Assembly (NCBI RefSeq): GCF_902459565.1
Contig: NZ_CABPSN010000007.1
Span: forward strand, 218,171-282,170
DNA: 64,000 nucleotides
Reading direction: 5' to 3'
From: Pandoraea aquatica
GTDB taxonomy: Bacteria > Pseudomonadota > Gammaproteobacteria > Burkholderiales > Burkholderiaceae
The position numbers were made by a program, and so were the translations under genes. Below, piece after piece: positions 1 through 9,300 of this stretch. Positions within the stretch are counted from its first letter, which is position 1; every line of letters begins with the position of its first letter. Below the pieces are notes generated by a model. That model made no database searches, was not told the origin of the DNA, and was given only the letters and a program-made list of their open reading frames with translations.

Positions 1-719
1 CGGACCTGATCACCGTGCGCGGTGCGCGTTTGCTGGCGCAGGCCGACGTGGTGCTGCATGACGCATTGGTCGAGCCGGAAATGCTGGCCCTGTGCCCGCA
101 GGCAAAGCTCGTCGCGGTGGGCAAGCGTTGCGGCAAACTCTCCAGCGCTCAGCAGTTCATCAACAAGCAACTGATCGACCACGCCCGTACGCATGGGCTG
201 GTCGTGCGTCTGAAGGGCGGCGATCCGATGTTGTTCGGCCGCGCGGACGAAGAGTTGCGCGCTCTGGAAGCAGCAGGGATCGAAGTCGAAGTCGTGCCGG
301 GTATCACGGCGGCGCTCGCGAGCGCAGCGACACTCGGCCGCTCGCTTACGTTGCGCGGCGTGTCGCGCAGCGTGGCGTTCGTCACGCAAAGTCGTGCGCC
401 CGATTCGGCAGAGATCGCAACGCAAGCATCGGCCGATTCGCTCGTGTATTACATGGGACGCGACGCCGCCGCGCGTATCGCGGCCGAACTGATCGACGCA
501 GGCAAGTCGCCGGGCACGCCGGTCGCCATCGTCGAGTCCGTCACGACGTCGCGCGAGCGTCGCACCTGCCTGACGCTGGGTGAACTGCGCGACGGTATCG
601 CCGCGCCGTGGTTCGACAACTCGCAGCCGAGCGTCATTCTGGTGGGCGAAGTGTTTGCCGATGTGGCGTCGCATCGCATCGAAGAGATCGCGCGAACGTG
701 GGTGAAATCGGCTGCTTGA
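1..719 (+). CDS. cobA: Uroporphyrinogen-III C-methyltransferase (5' end missing)
   Basis: Methylates uroporphyrinogen III twice with SAM to give precorrin-2, the entry to siroheme (sulfite/nitrite reductase cofactor) and cobalamin. The reading frame is open from the first base of the window, so the true start lies upstream; the visible part begins DLITVRGARLLAQADVV, the usual start of the SAM-binding tetrapyrrole methylase fold. The family signatures GDPMLFGRADEE and VVPGITAALA are present. There is no CysG-type precorrin-2 dehydrogenase/chelatase part in what is visible. The partner cobalt/iron chelatase cbiX lies 10 kb away at 11040-11420, beyond an accessory block. Identity is confident; whether the full protein is CobA alone or a CysG fusion cannot be seen. 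Confidence 0.9.
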   Translation, partial: DLITVRGARLLAQADVVLHDALVEPEMLALCPQAKLVAVGKRCGKLSSAQQFINKQLIDHARTHGLVVRLKGGDPMLFGRADEELRALEAAGIEVEVVPGITAALASAATLGRSLTLRGVSRSVAFVTQSRAPDSAEIATQASADSLVYYMGRDAAARIAAELIDAGKSPGTPVAIVESVTTSRERRTCLTLGELRDGIAAPWFDNSQPSVILVGEVFADVASHRIEEIARTWVKSAA

Positions 720-780
720 TAGCCGGACGAGCGTTACGCGGACGTCGTTTTCACGAGGTCCGCGCGCTAGAACGACTCAC

Positions 781-1560
781 TTACGCGATCTCAGCGAGGG
801 CAGCCCGAAAACGCTCTCGCTGACGCTCGGCCTCGTTGACCTGGGCGGCTTCTGCGGCACGCCAATCGTGGCCGGATCCGGCGTATTGAAAGTTTTTCGC
901 CATGATGAGCGCACTCGCCGCAAAGCCTGTGGCGACACCCGCGACATAATTCACGCCGGTTCCGATGACTGCCCTGGCGGCCGATGTCAATGTCGATTGG
1001 GTCTGCTGCGCATGCGCCTCCGGGCATGACTTAACGATGGTGATTTCGCTTTTTGGAACGACAGGAGCACATGCAGATGCTGTTCCGGTTCTTCTCGCCG
1101 CAGCTCTGTCAGACTGAGGGAAGTAGCGGTTAAGCAACTCGTTGACCGTCTTTTCCTGCTTTCCGCAGTTCACTGCATCGACGAAGTCCTGCATCTTCTC
1201 AGCCGCAAGCGCCTCAGACATCTTGCTCAGATGCCCTGAAATTCGGTCGACCACCGACTGTTCATGAACGGCATCCCAGCGCTCGCGCGTCACGTGTGCC
1301 AGCACGCCCAGCATCATCGTCGTTTTTCGATCCGACGCGGTGCCGTACAGGGCGATGGCACGACTCAACTTGATCGGTGTTAGCGTTCCGTCGGCATGCA
1401 GAATGTTCGAGACCGCGTTGTCGTATCGGTTCCGAAGTCCGGTGAATTGTTCGTCAAATCGCGGACCCGCCGGACACATGTCGTTCGACAGTGGCAGTGT
1501 GAAAGGCGTGAAGGCCGGGCAGACGGGCGGGGTGTACGGGGGGAGTGCGGCGGCGAACAT
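781..1560 (-). CDS. Hypothetical protein, 259 aa, with C-terminal hydrophobic hairpin; third gene of the accessory block
   Basis: I do not recognise the family. The start at 1560 is chosen because GGAG sits 7 bases upstream of the ATG; a longer frame to 1611 has no such site. The first 25 residues are rich in Pro and Ala. Residues about 30-150 look helical and charged. A Gly/Ala-rich hydrophobic stretch near residues 205-230 (ending ASALIMAKN) could be a membrane hairpin, followed by a charged helix. No Sec signal peptide is obvious. It lies 141 bases downstream of the second giant protein gene on the same strand, so it may be co-transcribed and act as a partner, chaperone or immunity/translocator protein; that role is inference only. 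Confidence 0.6.
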   Translation of the reverse strand: MFAAALPPYTPPVCPAFTPFTLPLSNDMCPAGPRFDEQFTGLRNRYDNAVSNILHADGTLTPIKLSRAIALYGTASDRKTTMMLGVLAHVTRERWDAVHEQSVVDRISGHLSKMSEALAAEKMQDFVDAVNCGKQEKTVNELLNRYFPQSDRAAARRTGTASACAPVVPKSEITIVKSCPEAHAQQTQSTLTSAARAVIGTGVNYVAGVATGFAASALIMAKNFQYAGSGHDWRAAEAAQVNEAERQRERFRAALAEIA

Positions 1561-1701
1561 GGCAAGGCTCCTTCGGACAGTAGGTGAAGAACTGCGAATG
1601 GCGTTGGGCATTTAACGAACCGACGTCGCATGCGGCGGGCCTGACAACGCCTTCACGCAGTGTGTTCTTCGCACACATCGCCGGGCTTTCAGGAATCGCG
1701 C

Positions 1702-4700
1702 TCACAAGCCGAACGCCTCGCGCACGGAAACGAGGTTGTCGAAGTCCCGACGTAGGGGGAGGGTCGCCAGATCGTTTGTGTCCAGTTCCAGCGTTTCCAC
1801 CGCTAACGAGTTGCCGACTGCCCGCATCTCGTACGCACCCGACATCGATTGCAGGTGCGCAAAGACCATCCTCAGCAACTCGGGGGCGTCGTCGTGGACC
1901 ACGAGTGCGAGCGACGGATCGACGAAGTAGTACTTCGTCGCTTGCGCGTCGTCGATGTATTTGCCGAGTAATAACGTGCGCGTACCTGCGCGCACCTCGA
2001 AGCTGTGCGCCTCGTTGCCAAGACCGTCGAAGAGGGTCGAAAGCTGCCGCATTTTCGGCGCGTCAAACGGAACGTTCTTATATCGAATGTGCGCCCTGCC
2101 CAATTCGCTGAGATCTTCCATGAACCCCTGAGCATCCTCGCCGACACCGCGCGCCAACGTGTTGAAGCATTCGACGATGAAGCTTGTACTTCCTGTGTCG
2201 GCCGCAACGGCCGTTGCGCGCATCACCCCCGTGCGTGCGTGGCCGAGATAAATAAGCGGTCGTTGAGTGATCGGCAGGAACGATGCGCCGGCCGCCGTCG
2301 CCTGCTGCATCAGCGGGCTGTTGTCAGCAGCGCTCATCGAGTCGAGCGCGTTTTGTGCTTGGTCGATACGCCCGACCAGCGTGCCGAGCTTCTCACGATC
2401 GGACTCGGCCGCGTCGATGAATTCCAGTTTGAGCATGCGCGCACGCCATCGCTGCTCAGCTACGCTGTTAGCTGGCGCGGGCATCGGACCGTCGGCAACT
2501 GCCGTTCGTGCATTCTCGAAGATGTCACTGCGCTCGCGGCGTAGCGCGTTGTAGCGAGTCCAGAAGCCCCGATCGATATTCCATCCGACACCCCGCTCGT
2601 CCAGAGGCGGTGTGCGTGTGCTGCCTTGTGGGACCGTGTGCCAGCGCCCGCGCTCGTCCAGACGTATGAGCGGCCCTTCGCTTTCCCGCACCCGCGCGAG
2701 ATCGAGCGGCTCGAGACGGAAGAATCCGGTGGCGTCGTCAAACGAGACATAGGCGCGTGCGTCGGAGGCGACCGACGCGTAGAGCCTGCCGTTCTCACGA
2801 TACAAGCCGGGAATCAGCCGTTGTGCAGCGACCGGCGCGTCGTCAACGAAATAGGTGTACTTGCTGTTGCCTGGCAGCCACGCCATCGCCTTGTATTGCA
2901 CGAGCGAGATGCCCTGGCTGCCAACTGCAGTGAGCATGGATTGCCATCCCTGCGCGCGCAGCGCTTCGTCGCCATCGACGTACGACACACTGACCGCGAT
3001 CACTCCGGCACCGAAGTCCACGGCGGAAATGACCTCGCCCAGCGGCCGCAACTCAGGGACGATCCAACTGCCGAGGCCAGCGGCCAAATCGACGGCCGAG
3101 ATTGAGCGCATGATACGAATGGCAACGCTGTGGTCCGTCGTGTTCGTTGCCGCTGGCGTGCGCGGCGTCATCGCGGTCTCGTAAGCGGATTCCAGCAACG
3201 TGAAGGTATCGCCGGTCAATGCTGGCGTTGTGACAACGGCATCGGGACGCGCGTCCTTGAGCCACGCGTTGTCGTCGGGATCTCGCTGAGCGATGGTGCC
3301 CGCGAGACGGCGGCGTGTCGTTGGATCGGCCGTTTGCTTAACGAACCAGGTTTCAAGCGCTGCGCGGTTGCCGAAGCCCCGGCAGCTCAGACCGTCTGGA
3401 AACATGGCGAGCAGCAGGAGCGGGCTGTGACCACGTGCACGCACGGACATCAAACCGGTCCGGTTACCTTGTACGGACAGCCACTCGCGCTCGACGTCGG
3501 GGTTATCGATGGTCTGCGCGAGATTGCTACGGTCCATACCGGCCAGTTTGATCGGACCGGCAATTCGTGTTGCGATATCCAGATGCGCCGCGCTTAACTC
3601 GCCTGCGGTGTGCTGGAGCCACATCTGTGCGACAAACTCCGATTTCATCGTCTCTCGGACATGGGCGCGATGTTGGCGCCAGAACTCCGCGATGGCCGTC
3701 TTTGCGCTCTCGAGGAAGGCACCGATGTTGCGCCTGTTCACCAAGTCGGTCGCTTTCAGCTTTGTGCCGCTGGCCGTGCGAAGCTCCTTCAGGTAGTAGT
3801 CGTTGGCGCCATGCCGGGTGTACACGTCGGGGAACACCCGCTTGTGCTGATAGGCGCTCGCGTACGTCAGGGCATCCGTGAGTGCCATCGGCCTCGGCTG
3901 TTGATCGATTTTTACGTAGAGATTGTCTGGATCCGCGTTGGGCAAGCCCAGCTTCATCAGTTCGCCCCGTAAGTGGTCGCGTGCGATCTTCGAGAACCTC
4001 GGGAGCGCGACCGAGATGGTGTGCCGTAGCGCCCGAACCCCGATGACGCCTCTCATGTCGCTCGGGGACATCGGTGAGATGAACGTCTTCATGGCGTGCG
4101 CAGACGTCTCGCGCGCGGCGCGCCGGGCCTTGATTCCCTCGTCGAATGCCGCCGTCGGGGTACCGATCAGCCATGCGCGATAGTCGGAGATGCGTGCGCG
4201 CGTTTTCGGACCTGCCAGGGGTAAAGGGGCGTCGAGTTCGATGACATCGAGGATCGTTCGTGTGGCGATTTCCGGTCCTCCGGCTTTGCCCATGTCCTGA
4301 AGGATGGGGGCGGAGAGATCGCAGGACGCCCCCGGGCGGATGCCAAGTGGCAACCGGTCGAAGAGACGATCGCGCAAACCGGCCGTGTTATTGCGAATCG
4401 CATCGATGAGTTTGGGCGGGCTCTCAAACGCGCGCCATGCAATCGGCTCGCCACGCATATACAGCAACGTGGCACCGTCGTCGGGCTGCTCGCAGACTAC
4501 GAAGGTGCCAGCTGGCGACACGTGCCGGTGCCCGAGATCGCTTGTCACATTGAACGTCACCCGCCGGGCGAATGTCTCGGGAATCGACGACGCATCGTCG
4601 ACAAGCAGGCGTGCTACAGCCCAGTCCGCCACGTAGGCCGCATGTCGAGGCAGCAGGCCATTCTTGTACGTCAGCCGAAGATCGACTTGCGCGAGTCTGG

Positions 4701-6216
4701 CGAACAATGTGTCAGGGCTGTCGGGGCGGCCCAGCCGGGTGACCTCCTGGGGAACCATCCATGTGGCAGCTTCTCGTGCCTGCGTGGCTTGCTCCCATTC
4801 GAGCACGATCTCCTGGAAGCGCTCCGCCGTCATCAGCATGGGAAGTTCTTTGACGGCACCTTCCGGCGTCATCGTACTCACGTCGAAGCTGGTACCGTCG
4901 GTCAGATCGCAAATGTCCAGATCGCCATCGACGATGAGTTGTGCGGCGGCTGGCAGCGACCAATAGGTGACTTGCTTGAGCCGCTGACCATCGGGGATCG
5001 GCTCATGTCGTCGAAGCCAGAGATCCGTCATATTCTTGCCCGCAAACTCGGGCGCATCCATCACCGTCTTCTCAAACAGTTGTCCTTCGCTCGGTGGCGA
5101 CTCGAAAGTCAGTGCCTCGTCGAATTTCGCCGTCAGATCGCCGTGGACGGCGGCGCGGTAGCGCCAGATCAGCGCCGATTCGATCAGGAGCGACATCTCG
5201 GGTGAGATGGCTTGAAGCGAGCCCAGCTTGTCGATCGGTGGCAAGGGCTGCGGGGTGATGCGGGTTTTTCCCGTGGTGACCATTGGCGGCACGGCCGCCC
5301 CGGCGACCGGCGGGCCCGGCCAAGCGGGCAACGAGACGTGGTCGACGATGTAGTCGAGCATAGCGAGCGCGCGCTCAGGGATGCCGGTGGCGAGGGTGGA
5401 GAGTTCCTGACAGACGCTGGCGAGCGTGGGCAGTCGCGCGCCTGACGGTGGCGTATCCGTGGAGGGCGGCGGTTTGGTAAGGCTTGGGACCGAAAGATGA
5501 GGGGCGATGTCCGGAGGGATGCGGCTGACGTCTGCCATAGGAATGGTCGGGCGCAGCGACGAGGCATACAGCGCACCGAGTAGCCAGCCTGTCTTTCCCG
5601 ATTTGGTGAAATCCGGAAACGGCGCGGGACCCGTCGTCTTCTCATCTGGCGGGCGCATGCTGGTCGGTCCGGTCAGAGGATCGACGCCGGAGCCGAGCCA
5701 GCGAAAGTCCTGCGCCATGGAAACTATGACGTCGCGCCAGTGCATGAAATAGCCGAGCCAGCCGCTTCCGTGACGGCAACTGTCGTGAAGCGGTTCGCTT
5801 GAACCGGCCACCGAACGCGATAGATCATAAAGTGCCGCGTCGCTGAGGATGCGCTCGCAAATCTCCTCAACGCTTTCACATGCCCCTCGCTCTGCGAGTT
5901 GGTTCGCCAGCGTTGCGGCACATGCCGAGGCGAGCCGTGGCTGAGTGTCGAACAGCCGCGCCAGTTTTTCGATGTGAACGGCGTCCAGTGCGGCGAGATC
6001 GTCCGGTGAGATGCCTGACGTCGTCATGTGAACCAGCAACGCTAGTGCCGGCCCGGTGACGGGCGATTCGTCGAGTCTCGCGCGGGCGACGTCGGCAAGG
6101 TTGCCGAAGCGTTCCATTGCGAGATCGACGTCGTGGGTGCGGGCTGTGGGCGGCGTGTGGTCGGTCGGAACGATCGACGCAGTGGAATTCGAGGGACCTG
6201 CAACGATGGCCTGCAT
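1702..6216 (-). CDS. Giant dermonecrotic-toxin/DUF6543-like protein A (1,504 aa), candidate effector with possible Cys-His-Asp centre
   Basis: Start at 6216 is supported by AGGAG 9 bases upstream. No Sec signal; the first 30 residues are Ser/Thr/Pro-rich. Two modules of the kind seen in large DUF6543/dermonecrotic-toxin N-terminal proteins are visible: TLLYMRGEPIAWRAFESP near residue 582 and PLLLLAMFPDGLSCRGF near 930, each followed by a helical stretch. A hydrophobic segment (AAGLGSWIVPEL, about 1043) and a GRLYASV...GFFRL...RGRWHTV module (about 1137-1180) follow. The C-terminal 160 residues contain C1350, H1404 (AHSFEV) and D1433 (YYFVDP), an order and context resembling YopT/C58-type papain-like effector proteases; this is an inference. 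It is a tandem paralog of the gene at 6305-10810. Family assignment is from memory of the sequence style; the function is not established. Confidence 0.6.
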   Translation of the reverse strand: MQAIVAGPSNSTASIVPTDHTPPTARTHDVDLAMERFGNLADVARARLDESPVTGPALALLVHMTTSGISPDDLAALDAVHIEKLARLFDTQPRLASACAATLANQLAERGACESVEEICERILSDAALYDLSRSVAGSSEPLHDSCRHGSGWLGYFMHWRDVIVSMAQDFRWLGSGVDPLTGPTSMRPPDEKTTGPAPFPDFTKSGKTGWLLGALYASSLRPTIPMADVSRIPPDIAPHLSVPSLTKPPPSTDTPPSGARLPTLASVCQELSTLATGIPERALAMLDYIVDHVSLPAWPGPPVAGAAVPPMVTTGKTRITPQPLPPIDKLGSLQAISPEMSLLIESALIWRYRAAVHGDLTAKFDEALTFESPPSEGQLFEKTVMDAPEFAGKNMTDLWLRRHEPIPDGQRLKQVTYWSLPAAAQLIVDGDLDICDLTDGTSFDVSTMTPEGAVKELPMLMTAERFQEIVLEWEQATQAREAATWMVPQEVTRLGRPDSPDTLFARLAQVDLRLTYKNGLLPRHAAYVADWAVARLLVDDASSIPETFARRVTFNVTSDLGHRHVSPAGTFVVCEQPDDGATLLYMRGEPIAWRAFESPPKLIDAIRNNTAGLRDRLFDRLPLGIRPGASCDLSAPILQDMGKAGGPEIATRTILDVIELDAPLPLAGPKTRARISDYRAWLIGTPTAAFDEGIKARRAARETSAHAMKTFISPMSPSDMRGVIGVRALRHTISVALPRFSKIARDHLRGELMKLGLPNADPDNLYVKIDQQPRPMALTDALTYASAYQHKRVFPDVYTRHGANDYYLKELRTASGTKLKATDLVNRRNIGAFLESAKTAIAEFWRQHRAHVRETMKSEFVAQMWLQHTAGELSAAHLDIATRIAGPIKLAGMDRSNLAQTIDNPDVEREWLSVQGNRTGLMSVRARGHSPLLLLAMFPDGLSCRGFGNRAALETWFVKQTADPTTRRRLAGTIAQRDPDDNAWLKDARPDAVVTTPALTGDTFTLLESAYETAMTPRTPAATNTTDHSVAIRIMRSISAVDLAAGLGSWIVPELRPLGEVISAVDFGAGVIAVSVSYVDGDEALRAQGWQSMLTAVGSQGISLVQYKAMAWLPGNSKYTYFVDDAPVAAQRLIPGLYRENGRLYASVASDARAYVSFDDATGFFRLEPLDLARVRESEGPLIRLDERGRWHTVPQGSTRTPPLDERGVGWNIDRGFWTRYNALRRERSDIFENARTAVADGPMPAPANSVAEQRWRARMLKLEFIDAAESDREKLGTLVGRIDQAQNALDSMSAADNSPLMQQATAAGASFLPITQRPLIYLGHARTGVMRATAVAADTGSTSFIVECFNTLARGVGEDAQGFMEDLSELGRAHIRYKNVPFDAPKMRQLSTLFDGLGNEAHSFEVRAGTRTLLLGKYIDDAQATKYYFVDPSLALVVHDDAPELLRMVFAHLQSMSGAYEMRAVGNSLAVETLELDTNDLATLPLRRDFDNLVSVREAFGL

Positions 6217-6304
6217 GGCGAACGTCTCCTGTCGATTCTGCGTGGGCTTCGGAATTTGGGATCCGGAATTTGGCGATAGCTGTGGCGAATGCGAGGCGAA
6301 CCCC

Positions 6305-9300
6305 TCAGAGGTGGAGCGCAAAACGTATCGGCACGGTGCGGGAGAGCCGCCGCTTTCCCAGCTTGGTCACGTCGATTTCCTTCGTGTCGACGAAGTACGC
6401 CGTGCCCTCGCGGGCAAGCTCGTATTCGTCTGCACATGCGCTCAGATGGGCGCGCACGAGCTTTAGCAACCCGCCGAAGTCACGATGCGCGACGATGCCC
6501 ATTGCGGGATCGACGAAGTAGTACTCGATGCCACCCAACGCCCGATGCCGCCTGCCTAGCAGCAACTGACGGGTGCCTGCCGTGATCTCGAAAGCGCGTA
6601 CGGTGTCTCGTGGACCATCGAACAGCGTATCGAGTGTTGCAATGCCGAGCGAGAGACTGCGCGTCCACAAATAGTCGATGCTCATGCTGCCTAACTCGCT
6701 CAGGTCGCTAACGAACTGGGCCGACGCTTCCGGCGGCCATTGAGCGCGCCGATTGAACGCACTCGCTATGGCGTCGACCTGGTAACGCATGGGCACCAGC
6801 GCGGATGCACGCAACAGCCCCCGGCGCACATTGCCGGTGTAGATGCGTGGGCGTTGCGTGATCGCCAGATATCGCGCCCCCATCAGCCTGGCGTCCTTAG
6901 CCAACGTGCTGACCGAAACCAGTTCTTCGGCTTCCACCGCGTTCTGTAAGGCATCCACGCGCCCGGCGAGCGTGCCCAGCGCTGCGGGATCCGTCACGGA
7001 GGCGTCCAGGTATTCGAGCTTGCGCAGGCGCAGTTGCCAGGGCAACGGTGTGGTGTCGGCCGGGAGCGCGACAGTCTCGGCTTCACTTCGCGCCGCTTCA
7101 TAGACAGGATCGTGGGCCCTGAACCACGTGTCGTAACGCGCCCGAAACGTCTGATCGATGGTCCACGCGATGTTCTGCTCGTCGAGTATCGGCGTCAGCA
7201 TTTCGTCTTGTGTGACGACATGCCAGCGGCCACCGGGCAACAGCGCCATGTACGGTGCGTCTACCCCTGCAACCGCTTTGGCGTCCGCCGGTGCCATGCG
7301 AAAGAAGCCCGTCGACGCGTCAAAGGTCAGATACGCGCGGGTGTCGGCGTCGATGGCGGCATAGAAACGGCCGGCAGTGCGATGAAGACCGGCAATCACC
7401 GCTTCACTGGCACGCGGCGCTTGCGTGACGAAGTACTTGTAGCGCGCGTCGCCGGTCAGAAGGAGCATCGACTTGAATCTTGCCGCGGCGATACCTTGCG
7501 CACCGATGGCGGACGTGAGCGAATGCCAGCCTTGCTTCATCAACTCCGAATCTTCGTCCAGAAACCCGACGGTCATGGCAGCAGTGCCTATCGCTGCGTC
7601 GGCCGCAGAGTAGGCAAGACTGACGGCGCGCGCCGAAGGCAGAAACCACGTGCCGACGCCGCACGCGAGATCGATCTTCGCAAACGTATCCATGAATTGG
7701 AGGAGCGGACGCGACGCATCGGTGCTGTTTCGGCCCGATAGGTGGACCTGTCGCGCTTCGTACGCAGCCGCTACAGCGGTGAATGTGTCGAAGGGGCCGG
7801 TGTCGTGCACGCCCGCCTCGTCCAGCGACGCCGTCGCGAGCCATGCGGTGTTGGCGTCGGACGGCGCGGCCACAAGTGTCGCAGCGATGCGCTGGCGCGT
7901 CGTCTCGCTCTGCACTTGCCTGTCGAACCACTTGCTCAGCCGCTCGCGGTCATCGAAGCCATAGACACGCAGGCCTTCGGGATAGGGCGCGAGTAGCAGG
8001 CAATGCGGGCGATCGGTCATCGACACGCTCAGTAGCGATGTCTTCTTGCCACTGACGGTCAGCCATTCCCGCACGACATCCGGATCTTCGATTTCATGTG
8101 CGAGTTCCGAGTCGCCCAACCGGCCGAGTTTGATCGGGCCGGCGATGCGCGATGCAATGTGCGTATGGTCGGTCGGCATGTCGCGCGCCGCTCGATGCAT
8201 CCAGACCTGGGCGATGAATTCGGACTTGAGCACCTTGCGGACATCGCGGCGCGACGTTTCCCAGAAGTGGTCGGCGGCGATATCGAGCTTGCGCTGCAGG
8301 CCCTCTGTGGCTTGCATGCCCAGAACACCCTGCGCGACATAGGGTTTGCCAGGCTCGCCTTCGCTCGACGGCGGCTGCCGGATAACCTGGAACTGGCCTA
8401 GTTTCTGATGCACGAGCAAAGGCTGGCTCATCACGGTGTCGACCTGCATCGCGGGATGAAGGAAGACATCGGTCAGCGATCGCATTTCACGCCGGCGGGT
8501 TCTGAGAAAGATCTCGTCGGGGTCGGCAGGCTGAATCCCCAGCGCTGCCAATCGCTCGGAAAGATGCTGACGAGCGAGTTGGCGCATCTGCGGAATCGCC
8601 ATCGACAGGTCGTGCCTGAGCACTTCGATGTGTCCGATCTTATGAATGTCGCGCAGGGAGATGTCGATCGGCCGACCGGGCAACGGCAGACTTGCCGCAA
8701 GCGTCTGTTCGCGAAATCGGTGCAGTCCGACGGACGTTGCATCGCTACCCGCGCCGGTCAGCCATTGGAGGTAGTGCGCGACGCGTGGACCGGTCGCGGG
8801 ATTGGCGCGACGATGGATGCCGTCTGCCGCGATCACGTCCAGCGTGGTGCTTGTCACGACTGTTAGCGGTAACTGATCCGGTTTGCGTACGAGTTTTACC
8901 GTCGGCGAGCTAGTGACGGCGCATTGACGCAACGGCAGCGGGAGCCGATCGTACAGGGTTGTGCGTAATCCGGAGGCATCCTCATCGATGGCGCTGAGCA
9001 GCGCAACTGGCGACCGGTACGCGCGCCACGCGGCGACATCGCCTTTCAGATAGAGCAGTGTCGTGCCATTGCCTGACGGCTCGCCGATGACGCAGGTGCC
9101 GGCGGGTGCCACGACATGATCGCGTCCGTCACGCTGCAAGGTGAATTCGAGTCGATGGGAGAAGAAGGGTGCGTCCGCAGGGTTGTCCGCCAGCGAGATG
9201 TTCGCGAGGGCTGCGTAACCGAGTAAGCGGGCCTCGTCTGAAATCAGGCCGTTGTTGTACGCGAGCGTCAGGTCGCTGGTGGCGAGTGATGTCGCGGTGG

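Noticed and set aside
720..780. GCGGAC/GTCCGC hairpin between cobA and the 259-residue protein as a terminator
   Set aside because: Only six pairs with a 14-base loop and no T-tract; too weak to call.
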